From Tropicimonas sp. IMCC34043 (GTDB lineage: Bacteria > Pseudomonadota > Alphaproteobacteria > Rhodobacterales > Rhodobacteraceae), in contig NZ_QMEK01000009.1 in NCBI RefSeq assembly GCF_003390845.1, positions 1 to 64,000 on the forward strand: 64,000 nt of DNA, written 5' to 3'. This document shows, piece after piece, positions 33,718 to 42,916 of this stretch (position 1 is the stretch's first letter; the number at the start of each line of letters is the position of its first letter). Position numbers and translations under genes: made by a program. Below the pieces are notes generated by a model. The model ran no database searches and was not told where the DNA came from. It saw only the letters and a list, made by a program, of their open reading frames with translations.

Positions 33718-34575
33718 ATGTCACGCATTGTCTATCTGAACGGCGAGTGGCTGCCGGAGGCCGAGGCCAAGGTTTCCGTCTTCGACCGCGGGTTCCTGAT
33801 GGCGGACGCCATCTATGAAGTAACCTGCGTGCTCGACGGAAAACTGGTTGAATACGCCGGGCACGCCGCCCGACTGCAGCGTTCGGCACGCGAACTTAAA
33901 CTCGCACTGCCTCTGGATGATGACGAACTTCTCTCTGTTCACCGTGAAATCGTCGCGCGCAACAGCGTCGATCAGGGAATGATCTACCTCCAACTAACGC
34001 GCGGTGTTGCTGAGCGGGACTTTGTGTTTCCACCTGAAGGCACGCCGACGACACTGGTACTGTTCACGCAAACCAAGAACGTGCTCGTGAACCGCGCGGC
34101 GGAGACAGGCATCTCGGTGGCGCTCCTCCCCGATCTTCGTTGGGCGCGTCGTGACATCAAGACGGTGCAGCTTCTCTATCCGTCCATGGCGAAGATGGAA
34201 GCAAAGGCCCGAGGCGCCGATGATGCGTGGCTCTACGAAGATGGCATGGTCACCGAAGGAAGCGCAGCGACCGCACATATCGTTACTTCCGACGGTCGGC
34301 TAGTAACACGGGATCTGTCTCGCGCGTTGTTGGCTGGTGTTACCCGCGCATCCATTCTGGAGCTCGCAAAGGCCCACGGAATGATTGTCGAGGAACGGGC
34401 GTTCTCTCCCCAGGAAGCTCTTCAGGCGAGGGAGGCATTTATCACGTCTGCCACGAATTTCGTGGTGTCAGTCGTGAAGGTCGACGATGCAACCATTGGC
34501 GATGGCACTCCGGGGGAATTCGCGCGGGTACTTCGAAATCACTACGTGGAAACTCGCCGGGCGGCGGCGATCTGA
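33718..34575 (+). CDS. D-amino-acid aminotransferase-like class IV transaminase
   Basis: 285 residues of the branched-chain/D-alanine aminotransferase fold (fold type IV). It has F-D-R-G-F-L-M-A-D-A near the start and the PLP lysine in D-I-K-T-V-Q-L-L, then Y-E-D-G-M-V-T-E-G-S and G-V-T-R. The pattern fits D-amino acid transaminase better than IlvE, which has different residues around the lysine (S-x-G-N-x-E-G). It would move amino groups between D-amino acids and 2-oxoacids. Co-transcription with pxpA suggests that the pathway yields D-configured products. Confidence 0.88.
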   Translation: MSRIVYLNGEWLPEAEAKVSVFDRGFLMADAIYEVTCVLDGKLVEYAGHAARLQRSARELKLALPLDDDELLSVHREIVARNSVDQGMIYLQLTRGVAERDFVFPPEGTPTTLVLFTQTKNVLVNRAAETGISVALLPDLRWARRDIKTVQLLYPSMAKMEAKARGADDAWLYEDGMVTEGSAATAHIVTSDGRLVTRDLSRALLAGVTRASILELAKAHGMIVEERAFSPQEALQAREAFITSATNFVVSVVKVDDATIGDGTPGEFARVLRNHYVETRRAAAI

Positions 34576-34962
34576 GATAGGGAACATCCGGTCTGGCTCA
34601 GACCCCTGCCGCTTCCACAGCGGCCGGATCCTGCAGCGAGTTGGGTGTTCCGAAAATCCAGAGCCGGGCGCTGCTCACTGCTGGGGATCTGCAACCCAAG
34701 GCGCGGACCCGCGGACCCAAAGTGCGGACCCAAAGTGCGGACCCAAATTGCTTCTCTGTCACTGGCGGACTTGAGGGCAAAAGCCCCCCGCATAGCGTGA
34801 CCGGCCGCGAAGGACCCAAGCACGGAGAGGGGATCGGGCGCCGGGAGCCTCGCATCGGCCTCCCTCCCGATCATGCCATGAATATGCCCGCAATATGCAT
34901 GAGCGTACCTGACAGAGACGCATCTCTGCCGTTCGCCGCGAGAGCACGATCTAGGTGCGAAC
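34576..34962. other. Gene-poor junction with tandem repeat and 41-bp direct repeat
   Basis: No gene is supported in these 387 bp. It contains three and a half tandem copies of GCGGACCCAAAGT (about 34704-34748), and one copy of a 41-bp repeat (34853-34893) that recurs at 53979-54019. It marks the left edge of the mosaic region. Confidence 0.6.
34853..34893 (+). repeat. 41-bp direct repeat, copy 1
   Basis: CATCGGC, one variable base, then TCCCTCCCGATCATGCCATG and AATATGCCCGCAA. The same bases with a single mismatch occur at 53979-54019 in the same orientation, 19.1 kb away. Possibly the terminus of an insertion element or a recombination scar. Confidence 0.75.
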
Positions 34963-36498
34963 TCAGTGTTCGCGTGCGGTCTGAGCGACTTGCAGCGATG
35001 GCCAAATGTTCAAAGCCCTATCCGCTAGCGCCTCGCCTCTCTCCCTGATTTGGTCCTCGTTCCAGTCGTCCCTCTTCAGGAACCATTTGTTCAGAAACAG
35101 GCCTGTGTGCTCTTCCAGCTTGCCACGCTTTTCGATGAAACCTTTGTTTCCAGAAGAGATATTCAGGCTACCCGTCAAAAGGGTAAGGTTCCCGAGGGTG
35201 TGAAGAACCCTGTTTCGGGTTTCAGATTTGGCGTCGTTCGACCAACGTTCGACGAACTCGCCATCCGCAAAAGGCCACTCCTCAGTCCAAGAAACCGGCA
35301 AGACATGCTCGGTCCACAAGCCTGAAGGCATGGCGGTCTTCTCCGAAAACTTCGTCCGGCTGGCTTCTTCCAGTTCCCACAAGACGTCCTTGATCCTCGT
35401 CTGCGGTGCCAGTGTGTAGGCCGGCTTGGATAGTATCCCCTGACGGAATTCTTCGTTGCCAGGAAAGCGGGTACTATCGCCTGTGCGCTGCGCAAAATAG
35501 CTTTCCATCGCTTCGACTGAGGGGCCGGTCTCTAGGAAGACCTGCGAAAGGCTCTGAAAGACTCGGTTGAGGTTCTTGGCGGTCAATCCTGACAACGCCC
35601 GGCGCACGACGTAGGAATAGACAAGCCTGTAAAGCTTTCTTTTTGCGTCCGCATTCATCTCGGCTGCGTTGATTTGCATGGCGACGGGATATGCAGTCGT
35701 GACTTGCCAAGCCGCCAACTTGCGCCCGAGCCAGTGCAGATCAGGATCTTCTTCCAAGCGGCCTTCGAGCGTCTCGTAGAACGGTGAGTACTTGCCGAGC
35801 AGTTGAAGCTCATCTTCGACCTTTTCAAAGCGCGGCTTGCCTCTAGGCACAGCGAATGCTCGATATTCGGCATAGAGCTCCCGCATCGAGATTTTCTGGC
35901 CAGTCTCGGCGGCAAGCACATGTGTTAGGAAATGATCAATCCGGGGTCTCGTGGGACGGGCGAAAGGAGCGGGCTCCTTCCACCACGCATGATCGAAGGG
36001 GTCCCAAAGGTCATGGTAGAGGTCTTCGACCTCGGCCTCCTCCTTCTCCGCCCGATAGAAGATGTTGTTGCGCACGAGATCCATCGCAAGCAGCGGCTCA
36101 CCCTTGGAGTTTAGTGTCTCGAAAATTACTTGCGCGTCGTCGTCTTCGCCCAAGGTGATGACAACAAGCTTCATTCGATTCAGAAGCGCTGTCAGCATGG
36201 CCTCCAAACGTTCTCGGATCGCCTCGCCGGTATCGGTCTCGTCCGAGATGGTTGGCATTTCGCCGTCCACCTCATCATCCTGGCTCAATTCGGCCGAACC
36301 GAATTGGGCGAAATGGTCGATGAGGCCATAGAACTCCTCGTAGGCGCGCAAAGCGCGAAACTGGGTGTTCTTCGGAACACGACCACCCCAATAGTGCTTG
36401 CCGTATCGGTTTCTGATCGTGCTGTGCTCCGCCTCCAAGATGTCGTGGAAGATCTCTTGATCCGAAGGCGTTGGGGTTAACTTGAAGCGGGTTAGCTT
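34963..36498 (-). pseudogene. GmrSD-type (DUF262/DUF1524) restriction endonuclease, N-terminus missing
   Basis: About 511 residues of a GmrSD-family protein. The C-terminal HNH-like DUF1524 part is well preserved: W-T-E-H-V-L-P-V-S-W, then R-N-R-V-L-H-T-L-G-N-L-T-L-L-T with N-I-S-S-G-N-K-G-F following. The end of the DUF262 part is seen in I-F-E-T-L-N-S-K-G-E-P-L-L-A-M-D-L-V-R. The first DUF262 segment, with the D-G-Q-Q-R/P-x-Y-Q-R nucleotide-binding motif, is absent; the frame instead runs directly into an IS110 transposase fragment at 36499. GmrSD enzymes cut modified phage DNA; this copy is probably dead or altered because the NTPase motif is lost. Confidence 0.8.
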
Positions 36499-37100
36499 GA
36501 TCTCAGCATCCAAGGCCTCGATTTGATCGTCGAGCTGGGCGAGCGTTGCGGTCAGGACCTTCAGTGAGGCCCGTGCCGTCGTTGGCAGATCCGACTCGTC
36601 GTCCGCGACCAACGCAATCAGGCGCCGGGCATTCGTCGCGCCCTGCGGCACGACCTGACCGTATTCGGTGAGGTGTCCGCGGAGCGCGTTGATGGCCTGG
36701 GTGCGCTGCCGGATGAGCAATTCTCGGACGCGGAAGACGCTGGCCGCCCCCTGCGCTTCTTCGCTCTTCACGGGCACGAAGCGCATGTTCGGTCTCTGCG
36801 CAGCTTCGCAGATCGCCTCCGCGTCAGCCGCATCGTTCTTTTGCCGCTTGACGAACGGCTTCACGTAGGCGGGCGGGATTAGCCTGATGTCATGGCCGAG
36901 CCGTGCCAGCTCCCGCCCCCAGAAATGGGTGCCACCGCAGGCTTCCATCGCCACGAGGCAGGGCGGCAGCTTACTGAAGAACTCCAGCACCGCGGACCTT
37001 CTGAGCTTCTTGTGAAAGACCACGCCGCCTCTGGCGTCAGCACGTGGACCTGGAACACACTCTTCGCGAGATCCAATCCGACCGTGGTAATCTCCGACAT
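36499..37100 (-). pseudogene. IS110-family transposase fragment, frameshifted
   Basis: The ATG at 37100 opens M-S-E-I-T-T-V-G-L-D-L-A-K-S-V-F-Q-V-H, the DEDD-domain start of IS110 transposases with the first catalytic Asp. The frame is broken near 37030, and continues in another frame with K-K-L-R-R-S-A-V-L-E-F-F, V-A-M-E-A-C-G-G-T-H-F-W-G, R-Q-K-N-D-A-A-D-A-E-A-I-C and A-R-A-S-L-K-V-L. It ends at the join to the GmrSD fragment; the C-terminal Tnp20 domain with the catalytic Ser is missing. Non-functional as a transposase. Confidence 0.85.
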
Positions 37101-37219
37101 GACCGCCTCCCAAATGGGTTGTTGCGATCCCACCTTGGCACGTTGATGCCGTCGGGGGGCGGTTACAGCATCAGAGCCCTCCCGCTCTACAATAGTAGGG
37201 CAGCGCGCTGTCTGGGCTG
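37101..37219 (-). other. IS110 left-end non-coding region, possible bridge-RNA locus
   Basis: These bases precede the IS110 transposase start and carry no gene. In IS110-group elements the left-end region upstream of the recombinase encodes the bridge RNA that specifies target and donor. I cannot fold or confirm an RNA here. The element end probably lies within or just beyond this region, close to the 3' end of the LysR gene. Confidence 0.35.
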
Positions 37220-38185
37220 TCACGTAGACCCATCTGCGCCATTGTGGTCCCCAGTTACCGAATAACTGCCGTTTCGTGCTCCGGGGGCTCCGTTAGGGCA
37301 TTTTTCGAGGTGCTCAAGAGTGGACTTCAGCCAGTCGATAAAACGGCGCACCTTGCGGCGGTTCAGGTGGGGGCTGGGGCAGACCAGCCAGAGAGACTGC
37401 TGCCAGACGTTCTTCAGGCCCGGCCTCATTGGGCAGATCAGCCTGCCGCTTGCAAGCTCCGCCGATGCGGTAAGCCGGGATTCAAGTGCAATGCCGAAAC
37501 CGCTTGCAGCCATGTCGATTGACATATGCGCCCGGTCGAACAGCGTTCGGCGAAGCGGCTTGCCCGGTTCGAAGCCCTGTATCTCAAACCACCTTGCCCA
37601 TTGCGTCACGTTCTTCACCGAGTGAATCAGCCGATGGTCCGGTAGGTCCTCGATATCAAGGCTTGCAGGCGCGGCATATTCCGGCGCGCAAAGCACTTGC
37701 ACCGGTTCATCGGCAAGACATTCCACATACATGCCGCGCCAATCCCCAGCTCCGTGGCGGATTTCGAGGTCGATATTCTCGCGCGCAAAGTCCGGTGGAT
37801 CATTGGTTGCATCGAGACGAAGCTCAATATCAGGGTGCTTTTCGATGAAATCAGGCAGACGTGGTAGAACCCACTTGTTGGCGAAGGTCGGCGCCACGCG
37901 GATGTTCAGCACAGTGAATGAGTTCAGACCGCGCATCTGCTCGGTCGCTACGGTGATGCGCTCGATCTCGTCCCGGATCAGTTCATAATAGCGTTCGCCC
38001 GCTTCGGTCAGCACCACTTTACGGCCGGTGCGGCTGAACAGTCGGACCCCGATATGCGCCTCGATAGCATGGATCTGTTGGCTGACTGCTGAGGGGGTCA
38101 CGCCCAGCACCTCCGAAGCCCCCTGCATGCTGCCGGTTCTGGCGGTGGCGTGAAAGGCGGTTATGGCACGGAACGGAGGATGCAT
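37220..38185 (-). CDS. LysR-family regulator (GcvA-like)
   Basis: 321 residues from the ATG at 38185 (an in-frame start at 38242 would add an unlikely 19-residue leader). The helix-turn-helix is F-R-A-I-T-A-F-H-A-T-A-R-T-G-S then A-S-E-V-L-G-V-T-P-S-A-V-S-Q-Q, and the co-inducer domain follows. The tail after I-D-W-L-K-S-T-L-E is longer than usual for the family and abuts the IS110 left end, so the last residues may come from the insertion. It diverges from the TRAP/acid-sugar operon and is its likely regulator. Confidence 0.88.
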   Translation of the reverse strand: MHPPFRAITAFHATARTGSMQGASEVLGVTPSAVSQQIHAIEAHIGVRLFSRTGRKVVLTEAGERYYELIRDEIERITVATEQMRGLNSFTVLNIRVAPTFANKWVLPRLPDFIEKHPDIELRLDATNDPPDFARENIDLEIRHGAGDWRGMYVECLADEPVQVLCAPEYAAPASLDIEDLPDHRLIHSVKNVTQWARWFEIQGFEPGKPLRRTLFDRAHMSIDMAASGFGIALESRLTASAELASGRLICPMRPGLKNVWQQSLWLVCPSPHLNRRKVRRFIDWLKSTLEHLEKCPNGAPGARNGSYSVTGDHNGADGST

Positions 38186-38344
38186 ACGGTTAAGGTAGAC
38201 TAATGATTCATGAGGTAAAAGTCGTTTGAACTTTATCGTCATGGGAGCTTACGGTGCCATCATGCCACCGATTATGGCTTCGGAGGAGAAAGCCAATCGG
38301 TGGCCATTTATCAACGCCCGTCCGGGCGCTTTGGGAGGAAATCA

Positions 38345-39334
38345 ATGAAACTCAATTATCTGGCGCTTTCTGCGGTGTCTCTTGTTATGTCCACAGCCGC
38401 GGTGCACGCCCGCGAAATCCACCTTGGTCACGCATCGGCGGAAACCAACCCGCGCCACGATGCCGCACTCTTCTTTGCCGAGAAGGTTGAAGAGCTGTCC
38501 GGCGGCGAAATGACCGTCTCGGTCGCCTCTAACGCCCAGCTTGGCGACGATGCCGAGATGATGACCGCTCTGCGCCTGGGCACGCTCGACATGTCGATCT
38601 CCAGCCAGGGCGCTATGGCAAGCATCATCGAAGAAGCCACCGTCGTCGGCCTTCCCTTCCTCTTCGACAGCGCCGACGCGGCCTGGTCGGTGATGGATGG
38701 TGAGGTCGGGGATATGCTGACCGACCGCGCCGAGGAAAAGGGCGTGATCGTTCTGGGCTACTGGGACAACGGAATCCGGCTAATTACCAACAATGTTCGT
38801 CCCATCATCGAGCCGGCCGACCTTCAGGGGCTCAAGATCCGTATTCCGTCGGACCCCATGGCGAATGACATCTTCTCGACGCTCGGCGCGAACCCGGTGC
38901 CGATCCCCTTCGCGGAAACGTACGTGGCGCTCCAGCAGGGCGTGGCCGACGGGCAGGAAAATCCCGCCGTGAACATCGAAAGCCAGAAGTTCCAGGAAGT
39001 GCAGGACTATATCTCGCTGTCCTACCACAAGTGGGAGTTCCTGCCGCTGTTGGCCAGCAAGGTGACCTGGGCGCAGTTCACGGAGGAGGAGAAGGGCTGG
39101 CTGTCCGAAGCCGCGACCGCCGCGACCGAGTACCAGCGCAACAATGCCAACGAAGCCAACGAGACATCGCTCGCGATCATCTCCGAAGCTGCGGAGGTAA
39201 ACGAGATCGACACCGAGGCGTTCCGCGAAGCGACCGCCCCTGTCTATGACAAGTGGCGCGAGAAATACGGCGATTTCGTCGATGCCTTGGTCAGCCAGTC
39301 GCAGGCCTATTCCTCCGCGGCCGTGTCGCAATGA
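38345..39334 (+). CDS. TRAP transporter solute-binding protein (DctP family), copy 2
   Basis: 329 residues with a signal peptide (M-K-L-N-Y-L-A-L-S-A-V-S-L-V-M-S, cleavage near V-H-A-R). The mature protein has G-H-A-S-A-E-T-N-P-R-H-D, A-Q-L-G-D-D-A-E-M-M and L-K-I-R-I-P, the conserved Arg that pairs with a ligand carboxylate. Followed by overlapping small and large permeases and a four-carbon acid-sugar pathway, so the ligand is probably a sugar acid such as a tetronate. Confidence 0.92.
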   Translation: MKLNYLALSAVSLVMSTAAVHAREIHLGHASAETNPRHDAALFFAEKVEELSGGEMTVSVASNAQLGDDAEMMTALRLGTLDMSISSQGAMASIIEEATVVGLPFLFDSADAAWSVMDGEVGDMLTDRAEEKGVIVLGYWDNGIRLITNNVRPIIEPADLQGLKIRIPSDPMANDIFSTLGANPVPIPFAETYVALQQGVADGQENPAVNIESQKFQEVQDYISLSYHKWEFLPLLASKVTWAQFTEEEKGWLSEAATAATEYQRNNANEANETSLAIISEAAEVNEIDTEAFREATAPVYDKWREKYGDFVDALVSQSQAYSSAAVSQ

Positions 39335-39924
39335 CCGACCGCAGCGCGGCCTGTCCCGGCGCGCGTGATCCGGGCATTGCCCGAATCACGTGGCGTCTCG
39401 CCGAAGGAACGGACGCGATCATCACGCGCCTGACCCAGATCACCGGTATTCTTTCCCTGGTCGGACTGTTCGTGGCCATCTTCGCCGGGGTCGCGCTGCG
39501 CTATCTGACTGAACAGGGGGCGGGCTGGGTGAACGAGGTTCCCTATCTCCTGTTCCCCTGGCTCTGCGCGAGCGCCTTCGTGCTCGCGGCCCAGGCCGGT
39601 GGCCATATCTGCGTCGAAGCGATGCAGTCGTCTTTGCCGCGCCGCGCCGCCGCGCTCATGTCCCTGCTTGTCCACGTGATCGCCATGCTGCTTTTTGCCT
39701 GGCTGACCCGCGCGGGGCTGACGGTGATCGAAGTGACCATGTCCGAGTTCTATCCGATCCTGCGCATCCCAACCGCATGGGGCTATGGCGGGCTGACCGT
39801 GGCCTGCGCGCTACTTTCCCTGACTGCCCTGACCGGCATCATGCGAACCCTCCTGACCGGTGAGGATGCCATCCAGCAACGCCGCGACATTGCCGCCGGC
39901 ACCGAAACGGAGGTGACGCTGTGA
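39331..39924 (+). CDS. TRAP transporter small permease (DctQ family), copy 2
   Basis: 197 residues, four predicted membrane helices. Start at the ATG that overlaps the binding-protein stop (ATGA); the longer frame from 39253 lies inside that gene. V-A-L-R-Y-L-T-E-Q-G-A-G-W-V-N-E and the later G-G-H-I-C-V-E-A are DctQ-like. The stop overlaps the large permease start (GTGA). Confidence 0.9.
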   Translation: MTDRSAACPGARDPGIARITWRLAEGTDAIITRLTQITGILSLVGLFVAIFAGVALRYLTEQGAGWVNEVPYLLFPWLCASAFVLAAQAGGHICVEAMQSSLPRRAAALMSLLVHVIAMLLFAWLTRAGLTVIEVTMSEFYPILRIPTAWGYGGLTVACALLSLTALTGIMRTLLTGEDAIQQRRDIAAGTETEVTL

Positions 39925-41180
39925 GCATTGCCCTTCTTGTCGCCTTCGGGCTTCTCATGCTGACCGGTCTGCCTATCGGCTTTTCGCTGATCCTTGCCGC
40001 CGCCATCGCCCTTGTCGGGTTCGGCGGCCTGCCGGACACCATCGTCATGCTGCGCTTCTACCAGCCGACGCAGAATTTCGTGATGATCGCCATTCCGTTC
40101 TTCATCCTCTCGGGGATGCTGATGATGACCGGTGCGCTCGGGCAGCGACTGATCGACTTCGCCACGCGGCTGGTGGGGCGATTCCGCGGGGGGCTCGGGC
40201 AGGTCAACGTCATGGGCTCGACCCTGTTCGGCGGGGTCTCCGGCTCTGCGGTGGCCGATGCCTCGGCCATGGGCGGGATGATGATCCCCTGGATGACTCG
40301 CGAAGGCTATCCGGCGGCGTTCTCGGCGGCGATTACCGCGTCGTCTTCGATCATCGCCGTGCTCATCCCGCCCTCTATCCCGCTGATCCTATTTGCCACC
40401 GTCTCGAATGAATCCGTGGCCGACCTGTTCACCGCCGGGGTGGTGCCCGCGCTGGCGCTGTCCTTCGGACTGATGTTCACCTGCTGGCTGATCGCCAAGC
40501 GCCGGGGCTTCCAGGTTTTCGAGGGCGGTGCCGATGGCCCGGCCATCGGGCGGGTGATCCTCGCGGCGCTTCCGGCGATCTCGCTGCCGGTGCTGATCGT
40601 GATCTCGCTGCGCTTCGGCATCGCCACCCCGACCGAGGTCAGCGTCCTGGCGACCGGCTACGCCCTGCTGCTGCGCGCGGTTCTCTACCGCGACTTGACA
40701 TGGGCCTCGATCGCGGCGGCGCTAATCGGCACGGTGATCACCACGGGCGTCGTCATGTTGGTGATCGCGGCATCGAACCTGGTGAGCTTCGTGCTGGCCT
40801 TCGACAACGTGCCGGGTCAGATTGCCGACTGGGCGACCAGCAACTTCAGCGAGCCCTGGCAGATCATCCTGCTGATGAACGTCTCGATGCTTGTCGTGGG
40901 CATGTTCATCGACCTCTCGGCAGCCATGCTGCTCATGGCGCCGCTCTTCGTCGCGCTGGCCAATGCCATCGGTCTCAACCTTACCCAGCTGGGCGTGATG
41001 ATGACCATCAACCTCGGGATCGGCCTGTTCACCCCGCCGGTGGGAACGACGCTGTTTATCTCGTCCGCCATTGCGCGCGTTCCAGTCGGATCGGTCGTCC
41101 GCGAGATGTGGCCCTTCTACTTGGTCGCGGCCTCGGTTCTTGGCCTGACCGCCTTTGTCCCTGCCTTCACCGTCTTCTGA
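39921..41180 (+). CDS. TRAP transporter large permease (DctM family), copy 2
   Basis: 419 residues from a GTG start. About 12 membrane helices with the family's F-G-G-V-S-G-S-A-V-A-D-A, L-I-P-P-S-I-P-L-I-L-F and F-T-P-P-V-G-T-T motifs. It completes the second TRAP system of the window. Confidence 0.93.
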   Translation: MSIALLVAFGLLMLTGLPIGFSLILAAAIALVGFGGLPDTIVMLRFYQPTQNFVMIAIPFFILSGMLMMTGALGQRLIDFATRLVGRFRGGLGQVNVMGSTLFGGVSGSAVADASAMGGMMIPWMTREGYPAAFSAAITASSSIIAVLIPPSIPLILFATVSNESVADLFTAGVVPALALSFGLMFTCWLIAKRRGFQVFEGGADGPAIGRVILAALPAISLPVLIVISLRFGIATPTEVSVLATGYALLLRAVLYRDLTWASIAAALIGTVITTGVVMLVIAASNLVSFVLAFDNVPGQIADWATSNFSEPWQIILLMNVSMLVVGMFIDLSAAMLLMAPLFVALANAIGLNLTQLGVMMTINLGIGLFTPPVGTTLFISSAIARVPVGSVVREMWPFYLVAASVLGLTAFVPAFTVF

Positions 41181-41191
41181 GGAGAATAGAC

Positions 41192-42565
41192 ATGAACCTT
41201 TATACCAAACTGATGCAGCGCCAGAACGACGGAAACCCCGTGCGCGTTGGCCTCATCGGGGCCGGCAAGTTCGGCTCGATGTTCCTGAGCCAGGTGCGTC
41301 ACATTCCCGGCATGCACCTCGTCGGCATCGCGGATCTGTCGGCCGAGCGGGCCCGCAAGGCGATGGTCAACACTGGCTGGGATGCCGATGCCGCGATCAC
41401 GAAGGATCTTGGCGATGCCATGAACACCGGCAGGACCTGCCTGACCGAAGACAGCTCCGCGCTGATCGCGACGCCGGGTCTCGACGTGGTGATCGACGCG
41501 ACCGGCAGTCCCGCCGCTGGCATCCGCCACGCGCTTCTGGCAGCCGGGAACGGCTGCCACATGGTCATGGTCAATGTCGAGGCCGACGTTCTGGCCGGCG
41601 CCTACCTCGTGCAGGAGTTCGACAAGGCGGGCCTCGTCTATTCGATGGCCTATGGCGATCAGCCCGCGCTGGTCTGCGAACAGATCGACTGGGCGCGCAC
41701 CTGCGGCTTCAAGGTCGTCGCGGCGGGCAAGGGCACCAAGTATCTGCCCAAGTTCGCCGCATCGACCCCTGACACCGTGTGGGACTACTATGGCCTGACC
41801 CCGGAAGAGGCGGCCGAGGGCGGAATGAACCCGCAGATGTTCAACTCCTTCCTCGACGGCACCAAGTCGGCGCTGGAGATGGCGGCGATTTCGAACGCAG
41901 CGGGTCTGCTCGCGCCACGCGACGGGCTGCTCTTCCCGCCCGCCGGCACCCATGACTTGCCCGAGGTGCTCAAGCCCAAGGCTCATGGCGGAATACTGGA
42001 AGAGGCGGGCATGGTCGAGGTGGTCTCGAGCCTCGAGCGCGATGGCCGTCAGGTCATCGGCGATCTGCGCTGGGGGGTTTATGTGACGCTCGAAGCGCAT
42101 GAAGAAAGCGGCCTCGGTGCCGACTACGTGCGCCGCTGCTTCAAGGAATACGGCGTGACCACCGACAGCTCGGGGCGCTATGCCACGCTCTACCGTCCGT
42201 CGCACCTGATCGGGCTCGAGCTTGGCGTCAGCGTCGCTAGCGCCGCGCTGCGCGGCGAGCCGACGGGCCGCACCAATGGCTTGACCTCGGACGTGGTGGC
42301 GGTGGCCAAGAAGGCCCTGAAGCCCGGCGAAATGCTCGACGGCGAGGGCGGCTTCACCGTCTGGGGCCGGATCGCCCGCGCCGAGGATTCCCTGAAGAAC
42401 CACGGTCTGCCCATCGGCCTGGCCCATGGCATGAAGCTCAAGCGCGACGTTGCGGAAGGCGCCATGCTGACCTGGGACGATGTCGAAGCCACGGACAGCC
42501 AGGCGGTGACCGTACGCCGCGCTATGGAACACATGTTCCGAGCGCGGCTGAAAAGCGCAGCCTGA
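41192..42565 (+). CDS. NAD(P)-dependent oxidoreductase with C-terminal SAF domain
   Basis: 457 residues. The Rossmann motif is V-G-L-I-G-A-G-K-F-G (18-27), followed by a Gfo/Idh-homoserine-dehydrogenase-like core and a C-terminal SAF-type region around residues 380-450. The ATG at 41192 has GGAG 9 bp upstream. Proteins of this kind recur in acid-sugar operons and are often labelled FlgA-like because of the SAF domain; nothing here suggests flagella. Its likely job is to oxidise or isomerise the imported four-carbon acid before phosphorylation. The exact step is unknown. Confidence 0.8.
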   Translation: MNLYTKLMQRQNDGNPVRVGLIGAGKFGSMFLSQVRHIPGMHLVGIADLSAERARKAMVNTGWDADAAITKDLGDAMNTGRTCLTEDSSALIATPGLDVVIDATGSPAAGIRHALLAAGNGCHMVMVNVEADVLAGAYLVQEFDKAGLVYSMAYGDQPALVCEQIDWARTCGFKVVAAGKGTKYLPKFAASTPDTVWDYYGLTPEEAAEGGMNPQMFNSFLDGTKSALEMAAISNAAGLLAPRDGLLFPPAGTHDLPEVLKPKAHGGILEEAGMVEVVSSLERDGRQVIGDLRWGVYVTLEAHEESGLGADYVRRCFKEYGVTTDSSGRYATLYRPSHLIGLELGVSVASAALRGEPTGRTNGLTSDVVAVAKKALKPGEMLDGEGGFTVWGRIARAEDSLKNHGLPIGLAHGMKLKRDVAEGAMLTWDDVEATDSQAVTVRRAMEHMFRARLKSAA

Positions 42566-42575
42566 TACCTATTTC

Positions 42576-42598
42576 CGGCACCCGTGACGCGGGTGCCG
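42576..42598 (+). terminator. Intercistronic hairpin after the SAF oxidoreductase gene
   Basis: CGGCACCCG and CGGGTGCCG form a perfect 9-bp stem with a 5-nt loop in the 52-bp gap before the monooxygenase gene. No T-run follows, so it may act as an attenuator or mRNA-stabilising element rather than a full stop. Confidence 0.5.
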
Positions 42599-42617
42599 CC
42601 CCCTCGGAGACGCCCCC

Positions 42618-42902
42618 ATGATCCACCTCGTTGCCATGCAACTTGCCCGCCCCGGCTATGAAGACAAGCTGCGCCAGTCGTTGAAGGACCTCATCGAACC
42701 GACACGGGCCGAGGCCGGCTGCGTGCAATACGACCTGCATGAATCCAGCGCCGAGCCGGGGCGTTTCCTGTTCTACGAGATCTGGGAAACCCAGGCGCAT
42801 CTCGACGCCCACGCGGCCTCGGACCACCTGACCGCCCAAATCGAGGCAAGCCGGGACTGGGCCGCACAAACAGAACTGCTGCCGCTCGACCTGATCGGCT
42901 GA
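42618..42902 (+). CDS. Putative quinol monooxygenase (ABM family)
   Basis: 94 residues with the antibiotic-biosynthesis-monooxygenase fold. Typical landmarks are L-I-E-P-T-R-A-E-A-G-C-V-Q-Y-D-L-H, then F-L-F-Y-E-I-W-E-T-Q-A-H-L-D-A-H. The family acts as small dimeric cofactor-free monooxygenases or, as in LsrG, isomerases of phospho-sugars. The latter role would fit the phosphorylated acid-sugar pathway around it, but that is inference. Confidence 0.85.
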   Translation: MIHLVAMQLARPGYEDKLRQSLKDLIEPTRAEAGCVQYDLHESSAEPGRFLFYEIWETQAHLDAHAASDHLTAQIEASRDWAAQTELLPLDLIG

Positions 42903-42916
42903 GAAAGGAGAGACTG

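Noticed and set aside
41192-42565. Flagellar FlgA function suggested by the SAF domain
   Set aside because: The N-terminal Rossmann oxidoreductase and the acid-sugar operon context argue against a flagellar role.
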